From assembly GCA_020201415.1 (NCBI GenBank), contig JAIVGW010000293.1, forward strand, positions 1 through 5,995: a DNA stretch of 5,995 nt, written 5' to 3'. The notes under the pieces were generated by a model, which was given only the letters and a program-made list of their open reading frames with translations, did not search any database and was not told where the DNA came from. This document shows positions 1-5,979 of this stretch, in pieces. Positions within the stretch are counted from its first letter, which is position 1, and each line of letters starts with the position of its first letter. The position numbers and the translations under genes were made by a program. The stretch is from Lentisphaerota bacterium. GTDB lineage: Bacteria > Verrucomicrobiota > Kiritimatiellia > JAAZAB01.

Positions 1-144
1 CGCATCTTGAGGGACAAAGGGTACGACGTGGCCACGAAGCTTCTGCCAGCCGACACCTTCTGGAAGGCTGAGGACTATCACCAGGACTACTACGAAAAGA
101 AGAACGGCACGCCCTATTGCCATTCTTATCAGCAGCGGTTTTAG
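1..144 (+). CDS. msrA: Peptide-methionine (S)-S-oxide reductase MsrA, C-terminal fragment
   Basis: The frame is open from base 1 to a TAG at 142-144 and gives the last 47 residues of a protein whose start lies outside the window. MsrA reduces the S-epimer of methionine sulfoxide, free or in proteins, and so repairs oxidative damage. The fragment carries the family's C-terminal signature: KGYDVATKLLP, then FWKAEDYHQDYYEK with the conserved AEDYHQ block (fragment residues 23-28), then GTPYCH. Cys40 of the fragment sits where many MsrA proteins have a resolving (recycling) cysteine. The catalytic GCFW motif is near the N-terminus of MsrA and cannot be seen here. The tail ends SYQQRF, a usual ending, so the 3' end looks intact. 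No clear rho-independent terminator follows directly. Identification rests on recognised motifs and is firm despite the short length. Confidence 0.9.
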   Translation, partial: RILRDKGYDVATKLLPADTFWKAEDYHQDYYEKKNGTPYCHSYQQRF

Positions 145-172
145 ACCCTCAAAAGTGGTTTGAAGTAAGTGC

Positions 173-192
173 CGGAATCTTTACAGATTCCG
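173..192. repeat. Perfect hairpin, left flank of the inverted-repeat element
   Basis: CGGAATCT (173-180) and AGATTCCG (185-192) form a perfect 8-bp stem around the loop TTAC. It lies 29 bp after the msrA stop. No T-run follows on the plus strand, so it is not a classical intrinsic terminator, although it could still protect the msrA 3' end. It also marks the left side of the larger element described separately. Confidence 0.6.
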
Positions 193-369
193 CTCCATAG
201 GAATCCCATGGAAAATTGGAATGAGGGAATGCTGGAATAATGGGGACAGGAGGGTTGCGGCACAAAATCCAGCAAGCAGAAAACGGGACCATATTTAACA
301 AAAACAGCATGGCTGTGTTTCGTAACTCTTTGATTACCAACATTCCATTGTTCCAGCATTCCAACATTC

Positions 370-386
370 CCGTCCCTGTGGGACGG
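370..386. repeat. Perfect GC-rich hairpin, right flank of the inverted-repeat element
   Basis: CCGTCCC (370-376) and GGGACGG (380-386) form a perfect 7-bp stem with the three-base loop TGT, directly abutting the right repeat arm. No T-run follows within about 25 bases in either direction, so terminator function is doubtful. It lies 53 bp before the start of the downstream membrane-protein gene. Confidence 0.6.
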
Positions 387-439
387 TAGTGAATTCAATC
401 ATATTGCCAAAGTAGCGTTTTTTCTGTGAGACAAGATAG

Positions 440-1456
440 ATGCAGCATATGAATTCTCAACTACTGATCTTAATCGTGGAGGCAATGATAGTTTACATGG
501 TGGTGCTGGGCACGCATGCTTTACGACATCGCTTCGGGCTAATATTCTTCTATGCCCTGATCGGCAGTATTACCGCTCTCATGTCGTGGATCACAGACGC
601 CGGCATGCGCGTTGATGTTGGACTGATCAGCTTCAATGTAGGATCAACGGTCTTCTACACAGCCCTATTGCTCGGGGTCTTCGTGATCTACGTCTTTGAA
701 GGCCCGCGCGTAACCCGCCATCTCATCCTGACGATTGTATTGGTTTCTACCCTTACTCCTCTGATTGCCATCATTTTGCACATGCAAAACGCTCTCATGA
801 GCAGCACTCCGATGCAGGGCATCCCCCTCCCCAGTCTCCGCATAAACATAGCGTCAGTGATGGCAACGCTGGCAAATCTGGTGTTCCTGGCCATCATCTG
901 GGAGGCATTAGCCGGAAAAAATAAGAGCGTCCACCTGATGCTACGTACTTTTCTTACCTTGATCGCGGTTATGTGGCTCGATGTTATTCTCTTCACGACA
1001 GGTGCTTTCTGGGGCACGCCCAACTACTGGCAGATCATGGGTGGCACTTTTGCAAGTCGCTCCTTGGTTGCTGTGATGGCATTTCCCTTGCTGTACCTGT
1101 ACCTGCGTTTAGAATCCAGCCGCAAGCAGGTCCACATTGAAAACCGTCCCATCCTGTCTATTTTAAGGCAAATGGCCGAAATCAATGCGGAGTTGACGCA
1201 CGCCCAAGCGGAAATAGAGCGCAGAAAAGAGGTCGAGGCCCAACTGAAACAAGCACTAACCGAAGTTAAAACCCTGCGAGGCCTGATCCCCATCTGCGCC
1301 GGCTGCAAGAAAATCAGGGATGACAAGGGCCTGTGGGAGCAGATCGAGAGTTACGTGACCCGGCATTCCGATGCGCGTTTCAGCCACGGCCTGTGCCCTG
1401 ATTGTGTACGCAAGTATTATCCGGACGAAGATGAAATTAAATCGGCTTCCAACTAA
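440..1456 (+). CDS. Seven-helix membrane sensor-like protein with coiled coil and C-terminal Cys4 zinc-ribbon-like module
   Basis: The 338-residue product has three parts. Residues about 7-223 form roughly seven hydrophobic helices (7-27, 33-52, 66-87, 93-114, 135-156, 169-190, 204-223). Their pattern (HRFGL after helix 1, VGLISFNVGSTVFYTALLLGVFVIYV in helix 3) recalls the VUT/YhhQ-like membrane region found at the N-terminus of some bacterial GGDEF proteins and histidine kinases. Residues about 240-278 are charged and heptad-like, a probable coiled coil. Residues 279-330 begin LRGLIPICAGCKKIRDDKG and contain C286xxC289 and C319xxC322, with His316 nearby. This module is common at the C-terminus of PAS and response-regulator proteins and probably binds zinc; its function is unknown. 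No kinase, GGDEF, EAL or HAMP domain is present. I infer a membrane sensor that signals by protein contact. The start at 440 lacks a clear Shine-Dalgarno, and the ATG at 449 is an alternative. The gene converges with the minus-strand gene that ends 77 bp away. Confidence 0.8.
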   Translation: MQHMNSQLLILIVEAMIVYMVVLGTHALRHRFGLIFFYALIGSITALMSWITDAGMRVDVGLISFNVGSTVFYTALLLGVFVIYVFEGPRVTRHLILTIVLVSTLTPLIAIILHMQNALMSSTPMQGIPLPSLRINIASVMATLANLVFLAIIWEALAGKNKSVHLMLRTFLTLIAVMWLDVILFTTGAFWGTPNYWQIMGGTFASRSLVAVMAFPLLYLYLRLESSRKQVHIENRPILSILRQMAEINAELTHAQAEIERRKEVEAQLKQALTEVKTLRGLIPICAGCKKIRDDKGLWEQIESYVTRHSDARFSHGLCPDCVRKYYPDEDEIKSASN

Positions 1457-1533
1457 AACAACACCGGGAGCAAACGGATGGCGGCAAAACGGAATCTTCA
1501 AACCTTTAGCTTTCGACTTTCAGCCCTCTCTTA

Positions 1534-3645
1534 TTATTCCACCACCACCGTCACGGAATCCACCAGAATCGGCCCGTCCGGGTAATTCAGGATGCCATCC
1601 ATCTGATCCACAGCGAAGTAGAAAATGTATGTGCCACGAGGCAATGTCATACCCGGCAATACCGTCACCGGAACAGGGACGTTCATCAGCGGCCCCTGTA
1701 ATGCGGGTTGCAGGGCGAACAAGTCGTTGGCAGGAAATTCCACCCACTCCATGAGCGCATTCATATAATACCAGATTTGCCCATAGCTCGGAATGGCCAC
1801 CACCCACCAGTCGGCATTTATGCCAATATATTCACCGGCGGCCATCGTGACCGTAATGGCAACAGTCTGGCCATGGCTAACCGTGACCGTGCCGCGTTCG
1901 CCGTTGGCGCGCACCGATGGGCCAAGGTCGGGATCGGGGGCTACAGCCGTATAGTTTGCGGATTTCACCGCACTTGGATTCATTCCCGTCTTCCAGGCCT
2001 TGGCCTTCAGTGTGCCGGGAATGGGCACGGACACTGAACTGCCCGATGCCACTGTTGTGCTGGATTCCGTTGGGGTGTTGCCATCGGTGGTGTAACGGAT
2101 CGTCGCGCCAGCAGTCGTGCAACTTACCGTGACGATCACGCTGTCGCCAGCATGTTCGCCGCCGTCGGGATTGTAGGTCGGCGTGGCCACGGAGGCTGCC
2201 GCCGTATAGCTCGCCGACTTGGTTGCGCTGGGGTTCATCCCGCTCTTGAACGCTTTGGCCTTTAGTGTGCCCGGCACCGGCACGGGTGCCGTGCCGCCGG
2301 ATAAAACGCCTGGACTTAATTCCGTTGGGTCGTTGCCGTTCGTCGTATAGCGGATCGTCGCGCCATCGGTTGAACAGGTGATTGTCACGTGCAAGTTGCT
2401 GCCTGCGTGTTTCCCTCCATCAGGGCTAAATACGGGCGTGGTGACTGTTCCTATGGCGGCATAATTGGCCGTCAGCGTTACCGGATGCGCCGGCATAGTG
2501 GCTGTAGTGGATGATAGCGTCGGATCGAAAGACACCCCTAAGTCCGCATCCGAAGGGTCCACTGTCCAATAGTCGAAAACCTGACCGGCGGGAGGCTCGT
2601 CTGCCGTCACGGCTACCGCCGTGCCTACGGCATACTCGCCCCCACCGGTTCCGCTGACTACCGTCAGCGTGTGGGGTTGCAGGGTCCTGGCAAGGCGGAA
2701 GCCGTAGTAGGCGTACCGGTGCGACGGAGTGTCGTTGCCGCGATACGCGGAACGGCAGTACCTCGCGTTGTCGAACCAACTCCCGCCCCGCAACACGCGG
2801 TCCGACCCCGACGCCGCGCCGACAGGATCCGTCACCGTAGCCGGATAGGCCCCCTCCCAATCCAGACACCATTCCCATACATTCCCGTGCATGTCATACA
2901 ATCCCCACTGGTTCGCCAAATATGATCCCACCGTCGCGCTACCCGCGTTAGGATCGCAACTCGAACTATATCCCGAACCGCCGTTATACCAATACCGCCC
3001 CACCTCATCCATCCGCACATCGGCGACGGTGTTGGTTAAATTGTATCCAGAGTTGAGCGCCGTGGCTGTCCCCGCACGACAGGCGTATTCCCATTGCGAC
3101 TCCGTCGGCAAGTCCAACGTAGCCAACCCCGTCTTGTCCCGCAACTTGCCCATGAACGAATCGACATGAACCTGGGATGATTGCGGCCAGTTCGGACTGA
3201 TAGAGCTGTTGTTCGGATTTTCGCGTATCTCGTAGTAAGTCACGCGCTCCACCGGCCGGGAATCACGATATGCGGTGTTGTTGAAAAAACTCGGCCAATC
3301 CCCCATCACCCGTTCCCATTGCCTCTGCGTTACCGGGAATACCCCGATGTAAAAATCCTCGGTCAAGGTCGCTTGATGCTGGGTTTCGTCGGGATCCCTG
3401 CCAAACTCGCCTTCAGGCGATCCCATGATGAATGTCCCTGCCGGTATTTTCCGTAATACGATCTTGGCAGTCTTGTAATCATCCGTCCACCCACCGCCCG
3501 GCACGGCGCTCAGCATGCTGACCGGATAACTCGAAGCAGACGGTCCGCCGGATACGTCTATTACCAGATATGTATTTGCCAAAGCAACCTGCCAGCCAAA
3601 CGCCGCCATTGCCAGCATTATCCCCGCACGGTTGATTATGCTCAT
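1534..3645 (-). CDS. Secreted FGE/SUMF1-like protein with InlB-type repeat, two Chb/Hex C-terminal-type modules and a C-terminal beta domain
   Basis: The product has 703 residues if translation starts at the ATG at 3643-3645, chosen because GGAGG lies 7 bases upstream; an ATG 30 bases further out is less likely. Residues 1-23 form a signal peptide ending ALA, so export is expected. Residues about 62-321 are an FGE-sulfatase (SUMF1/EgtB/PvdO) domain with IPAGTFIMGSPEGE, PVTQRQWERVMG, LPTESQWEYACRAGT, GLYDMHGNVWEWCLDW, RVLRGGSW and GFRLAR. By motif alignment, Cys297 matches one of the two copper-binding cysteines of true FGE, but the other is Asp292, so sulfatase activation is unlikely and the substrate is unknown. 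Residues about 324-395 resemble a divergent InlB B-repeat. Residues 403-480 and 488-565 are two Chb/Hex C-terminal-type modules. Residues about 575-703 are a beta-rich tail seen in other exported proteins. The accessory modules suggest binding to surfaces or glycans, which is inferred. The gene probably has its own promoter. Confidence 0.9.
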   Translation of the reverse strand: MSIINRAGIMLAMAAFGWQVALANTYLVIDVSGGPSASSYPVSMLSAVPGGGWTDDYKTAKIVLRKIPAGTFIMGSPEGEFGRDPDETQHQATLTEDFYIGVFPVTQRQWERVMGDWPSFFNNTAYRDSRPVERVTYYEIRENPNNSSISPNWPQSSQVHVDSFMGKLRDKTGLATLDLPTESQWEYACRAGTATALNSGYNLTNTVADVRMDEVGRYWYNGGSGYSSSCDPNAGSATVGSYLANQWGLYDMHGNVWEWCLDWEGAYPATVTDPVGAASGSDRVLRGGSWFDNARYCRSAYRGNDTPSHRYAYYGFRLARTLQPHTLTVVSGTGGGEYAVGTAVAVTADEPPAGQVFDYWTVDPSDADLGVSFDPTLSSTTATMPAHPVTLTANYAAIGTVTTPVFSPDGGKHAGSNLHVTITCSTDGATIRYTTNGNDPTELSPGVLSGGTAPVPVPGTLKAKAFKSGMNPSATKSASYTAAASVATPTYNPDGGEHAGDSVIVTVSCTTAGATIRYTTDGNTPTESSTTVASGSSVSVPIPGTLKAKAWKTGMNPSAVKSANYTAVAPDPDLGPSVRANGERGTVTVSHGQTVAITVTMAAGEYIGINADWWVVAIPSYGQIWYYMNALMEWVEFPANDLFALQPALQGPLMNVPVPVTVLPGMTLPRGTYIFYFAVDQMDGILNYPDGPILVDSVTVVVE
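1951..2439 (-). repeat. Tandem internal duplication coding for two Chb/Hex C-terminal-type modules
   Basis: Two coding segments, 2206-2439 and 1951-2184, repeat with a period of 255 bp (85 residues). The encoded modules match at about 52 of 78 aligned positions by eye, with no gap. Shared blocks are PDGG, HAG, GATIRYTT, PGTLKAKA, GMNPSA and KSA. The shared DNA core CGGATCGTCGCGCCA begins at 2351 and at 2096, exactly 255 bp apart. This indicates duplication of a module within the gene followed by divergence, as is common for such beta-sandwich domains. Confidence 0.85.
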
Positions 3646-3652
3646 TGGATTT

Positions 3653-3657
3653 CCTCC
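3653..3657 (-). promoter_or_regulatory. Shine-Dalgarno of the FGE-like gene
   Basis: The minus strand reads CGGAGGAAATCCAATG, with GGAGG seven bases before the ATG at 3645. This strong match fixes the start at residue MSIINRAG and leaves a normal signal peptide directly at the N-terminus. Confidence 0.8.
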
Positions 3658-3671
3658 GTGGTTTTTTAAGA

Positions 3672-3700
3672 ACAAATCTAACCATTAACCCGGATGTCAA
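3672..3700 (-). promoter_or_regulatory. Possible sigma-70-type promoter of the FGE-like gene
   Basis: A perfect TTGACA lies at 3700-3695 on the minus strand, about 50 bases before the start codon. At 17-bp spacing the -10 position reads ATTTGT, a poor match; TAGATT lies nearby at only 14-bp spacing. The -35 box and its location are suggestive, but the -10 box is weak. Confidence 0.4.
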
Positions 3701-3790
3701 GACGGTGATTGCAAACCCAGCCTGTATGACGCCCATAACGGCGGCGCATGCCTTGGTGTTCGGGGCGAACCGTACGGCCACCGGGACAGT

Positions 3791-4552
3791 TTACAATTTA
3801 CCCGGATCAAATCCCGGATCGAAACGCGCCGGCGGGCCGTTGCCACTGGCGCCTTTAAAAATGTTATTCCAGCGCAAGGCGCCGGGATGCGCCTGCCGCA
3901 ACGCCCAGATCTGCTCCCAATTGGTCATAGCCTGTGCGCGGATCTTGCCGTCCGGATCTTCATGATTTTCAATTCGGCGCATCAGCCGACCCGTTTCGGT
4001 GTATAGACGCGTAAACCTCAGGCCGACTTCCACAAACTCGATGCGCTCGCGGTAGCGATCATCCGCAGGCCCCAAGGCGTCTTTGGCGTCATCAAGCAGG
4101 ACGGCAGCTTTATCCAGGCGTTCTTCGTTGTAATACTCGATGATGTCGTGGTCGCTTGCCCCGGGCTTTTCAGTTCCGTAACACCCTTCACGAATTTCTT
4201 CCATGTAATTCCAGTAAGCCTCCATTTCCTTTGCGGCAGGACCGAAGGCGCGCTGATAATAATCCTTCAGAATCGCCTCGCCGTCCTGATGCGGGTTCCA
4301 GGTCAGTTGCGCCATCAGGTAGTACAAAGGTCCTTGTGTGGACCAGTGCTCGCGGAGAAAATCGACGTATATGCCCATCCACCCGTGCGCGGCGGCAAAC
4401 CGCAGATCATCCATCGTCCGCCTTAACGGCACGTCAGGCATGCCCCACGTCCATCCGACCGGACTGCCTACATTGGGGCGCCAGAAATTATTTTTCGTGA
4501 CCCGCCCCCAGCCGCCGAAATTTTCGCGGTGAGTCCTTCTTTCGACAATGGA
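3791..4552 (-). CDS. DUF4838 protein, C-terminal part after the frame change
   Basis: This frame gives about 253 residues that continue the DUF4838 domain of the upstream segment. It opens with SIVERRTHRENFGGWG and KNNFWRPN, then MPDVPLRRTMDDLRFAAAHG, HWSTQGPLYYLMAQLTWNP and YYQRAFGPAAKEMEAYW, blocks I recognise as typical of the second half of DUF4838 proteins. A mostly helical tail follows and ends DPGKL. The first ATG in this frame, at 4441, falls in the middle of the conserved domain and has no Shine-Dalgarno, so it is not a natural start. Without the upstream part this piece would lack a signal peptide and the N-terminal domain and is unlikely to work alone. Confidence 0.8.
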   Translation of the reverse strand, partial: SIVERRTHRENFGGWGRVTKNNFWRPNVGSPVGWTWGMPDVPLRRTMDDLRFAAAHGWMGIYVDFLREHWSTQGPLYYLMAQLTWNPHQDGEAILKDYYQRAFGPAAKEMEAYWNYMEEIREGCYGTEKPGASDHDIIEYYNEERLDKAAVLLDDAKDALGPADDRYRERIEFVEVGLRFTRLYTETGRLMRRIENHEDPDGKIRAQAMTNWEQIWALRQAHPGALRWNNIFKGASGNGPPARFDPGFDPGKL

Positions 4553-5781
4553 ACCGTTGTGGGAGGCGGACGCGAATGGCCGTAGGCCAGCATATATACA
4601 TAATACCCCCGATCCGGGTAGCGCTCACGCAATAATCTTGCGCAACGATTGGCGAAAGTAACATCCCGGTCCGAAAGAGCTATGTACTGCTGACCGAGGC
4701 CTTGCCATGTGAAAGGGCGCGGCTCGCCGTCGGGATGGTCCCAGGCCCGGCAATTCTCGCAGATGCAGTGGCCCGAATACCAGCCATCGCCCGGCGAAGC
4801 ATTAAAAATTCGTTGATTCGGATTATCAGCAAGTTGCGCAGCCACATCCTCCATCCACTTGTGGGCGACATCAGGGTTGGAGTGGCACATCTTGATGTTA
4901 CCGGCGCTGGGGTACGGTTTATCCCCGCCACCCCGAGTGCCGTCGGGTTGCAGAGCAAAATATTCCGGGTTGGTCTTATGGTATTTTTCCCACCAACTGC
5001 CCCAGGGGCCGTGACCACCCGGCGATGGCAGTTCACAAAGTTGAAGCCGCTGGGCCCGCACCCAGTATTGACTGCTGGCCCCACCAACGAACGAACCCGG
5101 ATTATCCGGTCCGAGCAATCCACCCCAATCCAACGCAGTCCACGGGAACAATCCGGCGCGGGCGCGGACCTGAGGGTGATAGCGGTATGCGAACGGCTCA
5201 AATGCGATAGTCTTCTGTTTAAGGATGTCTTCACCCAGCTCGCCGGGCCAGAGCCAGCGCACCCCGAGAAAATCTTGCAAAAACGTGTAGATGGCATTAT
5301 GCGTGCCGTATTCCTGCTGAATACCCTCGATCGTCCGCCGCCGAAAAGTTACCGTCAGGTGGTCCGGATCCCACCGGTCGCGCCCGGCAATGACCAGATG
5401 TTTGTCATTCGCCGCGATCAGGATTTCCTCCGGATGCTGGAAATCAAAATCCTGATCCGGAAACAATTCATTCAACACTGGCTGGTAGCCCACCCAGATA
5501 GCGTGCTCCGGCAACGGATCGGGCCGCCCTGCGATAATCTCAGGTTTGGCGCCGCTGGTTTTCTCGATATAATAGGCCAGCTCGTCGGCCGCCTGCCGCG
5601 TAAGCGGCGGCGCATCGGCAAAGATGACGATTGGCGCCAAAGCCTTGCCGTTCTCGACCAGGACCAGTTGCTGCCCCGGCGGCGATGTGGCGGCTCGCGC
5701 CTCATTGTTGACCAGTCCAATGAAAACACTTAAAATACAGCACAGCAGACAAAGCACTGATTTTTCGGTCGTTTTTTGCAT
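4468..5781 (-). CDS. DUF4838 protein, N-terminal part (signal peptide, GH67-type N-terminal domain, start of DUF4838)
   Basis: This frame encodes 437 residues from the ATG at 5779-5781, chosen because GAAGG lies seven bases upstream and a signal peptide follows at once. An upstream in-frame ATG at 5847 would begin almost at the predicted transcription start and add 22 residues that do not look like a signal. Residues 1-30 are a signal peptide ending ARA. Residues about 37-185 resemble the alpha/beta N-terminal domain of GH67 and GH20 enzymes (LTRQAADELAYYIEKTSGAKPEI, WVGYQP, GTHNAIYTFLQDFLGVRWLWPGE). From about 200 the DUF4838 region begins, with NPEYFALQPDG, MCHSNPDV, SPGDGWYSGHCICENC (C339, C341, C344) and YVYMLAYGHSRPPP. 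Such proteins are predicted carbohydrate-active enzymes with a TIM-barrel core, but I know of no assigned substrate for this one. Residues after about 410 are probably out of frame. Confidence 0.85.
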   Translation of the reverse strand: MQKTTEKSVLCLLCCILSVFIGLVNNEARAATSPPGQQLVLVENGKALAPIVIFADAPPLTRQAADELAYYIEKTSGAKPEIIAGRPDPLPEHAIWVGYQPVLNELFPDQDFDFQHPEEILIAANDKHLVIAGRDRWDPDHLTVTFRRRTIEGIQQEYGTHNAIYTFLQDFLGVRWLWPGELGEDILKQKTIAFEPFAYRYHPQVRARAGLFPWTALDWGGLLGPDNPGSFVGGASSQYWVRAQRLQLCELPSPGGHGPWGSWWEKYHKTNPEYFALQPDGTRGGGDKPYPSAGNIKMCHSNPDVAHKWMEDVAAQLADNPNQRIFNASPGDGWYSGHCICENCRAWDHPDGEPRPFTWQGLGQQYIALSDRDVTFANRCARLLRERYPDRGYYVYMLAYGHSRPPPTTVPLSKEGLTAKISAAGGGSRKIISGAPM

Positions 5782-5787
5782 AACGAA

Positions 5788-5794
5788 TCCTTCT
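5788..5794 (-). promoter_or_regulatory. Shine-Dalgarno of the DUF4838 gene
   Basis: The minus strand reads AGAAGGATTCGTTATG, with GAAGG seven bases before the ATG at 5781. It supports the internal start that places the signal peptide at the N-terminus rather than the outer ATG at 5847. Confidence 0.7.
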
Positions 5795-5854
5795 GAAACA
5801 GATTTACAGACACCTATCCCTTGAAAACAAGCCGCTCGAATCATCATTACTTAG

Positions 5855-5883
5855 CTTCTACTCCCCTACCCCCAGCCTGTCAA
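5855..5883 (-). promoter_or_regulatory. Sigma-70-type promoter of the DUF4838 gene
   Basis: The minus strand has TTGACA (5883-5878), a 17-bp G-rich spacer and TAGAAG (5860-5855), which matches the TATAAT consensus at four of six positions. Transcription would begin near 5848 and give a leader of roughly 67 bases before the ATG at 5781. Box quality, spacing and distance all fit a housekeeping promoter. Confidence 0.7.
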
Positions 5884-5957
5884 CCCCAAACACCCAAAAT
5901 AATCGACCCATAAAATTGCTGAGGGCCAAAGCATTACATCATCCCCCTATACCTGTA

Positions 5958-5979
5958 GGCTTATGCGGGGCTTATGCGG
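5958..5979. repeat. Perfect tandem repeat of GGCTTATGCGG (two copies)
   Basis: The 11-bp unit GGCTTATGCGG occurs at 5958-5968 and immediately again at 5969-5979, without mismatch. It lies about 75 bp upstream of the -35 box of the DUF4838 promoter. It could be a regulator-binding site or a simple duplication; its function is unknown. Confidence 0.6.

Larger units (their letters stand above)
173..386. repeat. Non-coding MITE-like inverted-repeat element between msrA and the membrane-protein gene
   Basis: The left arm 218-243 and the reverse complement of the right arm 345-370 match at 23 of 26 positions and share the core GGAATGCTGGAA. The arms are made of degenerate GGAATG/TGGAA units and enclose about 100 bp, with a further hairpin outside each arm (173-192 and 370-386). 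The interior has no coding sequence that I recognise. Minus-strand reading frames through the element give peptides of the type NVGMLEQWNVG, which reflect the repeat units and do not look like a protein. The structure resembles a small non-autonomous mobile or REP-like dispersed element. I found no target-site duplication and no transposase, so mobility is an inference. The remaining intergenic bases (145-172 and 387-439) show nothing I can name. Confidence 0.55.
3791..5781 (-). pseudogene. Frameshifted gene for a secreted DUF4838 glycosidase-like protein
   Basis: Two minus-strand reading frames make one DUF4838 protein that is broken by a frame change. The upstream frame runs from 5781 and matches the family through LAYGHSRPPPTTV (about 4552), then continues as low-complexity sequence to a TAG at 4468-4470. 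The downstream frame is family-like from about 4552: it reads SIVERRTHRENFGGWG, KNNFWRPN, then MPDVPLRRTMDDLRF, and ends at the TAA at 3791-3793. The switch is -1 (a one-base loss or equivalent) and lies near 4545-4565. Joined, the product would be about 663 residues, a plausible full length for the family. I see no canonical X-XXY-YYZ slippery heptamer at the junction, so a real mutation or an assembly error is more likely than programmed frameshifting. Both halves keep protein-like composition, so any lesion is recent. Confidence 0.75.

Noticed and set aside
141..398. Two overlapping minus-strand open frames (85 and 72 codons) between msrA and the membrane-protein gene
   Set aside because: They run through the inverted-repeat element, and their peptides mirror its GGAATG repeat units. 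Neither has a protein-like domain.
1457..1533. Bidirectional terminator between the convergent genes
   Set aside because: No GC-rich stem followed by a T-run could be found on either strand in this 77-bp gap.
3646..3965. Plus-strand open frame of 106 codons starting within the gap between the two minus-strand genes
   Set aside because: It overlaps the 3' end of the DUF4838 gene and the promoter-like region of the FGE-like gene, and it has no ribosome-binding site or recognisable motif.
3791..4441. Independent 216-residue gene starting at the ATG at 4441
   Set aside because: Conserved DUF4838 sequence continues upstream in the same frame to about 4552, and there is no Shine-Dalgarno. The ATG is an internal methionine of the broken gene.
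4468..4590. Programmed -1 ribosomal frameshifting in the DUF4838 gene
   Set aside because: No heptamer of the X-XXY-YYZ type is in the correct phase near the switch, and I noticed no strong downstream stem-loop. A mutation or sequence error is simpler.
4702..5733. Long plus-strand open frame of 343 codons opposite the DUF4838 gene
   Set aside because: It is antisense to a clearly conserved protein and has no recognisable domain, signal peptide or Shine-Dalgarno. Its arginine- and proline-rich composition is typical of a shadow frame in moderately GC-rich DNA.
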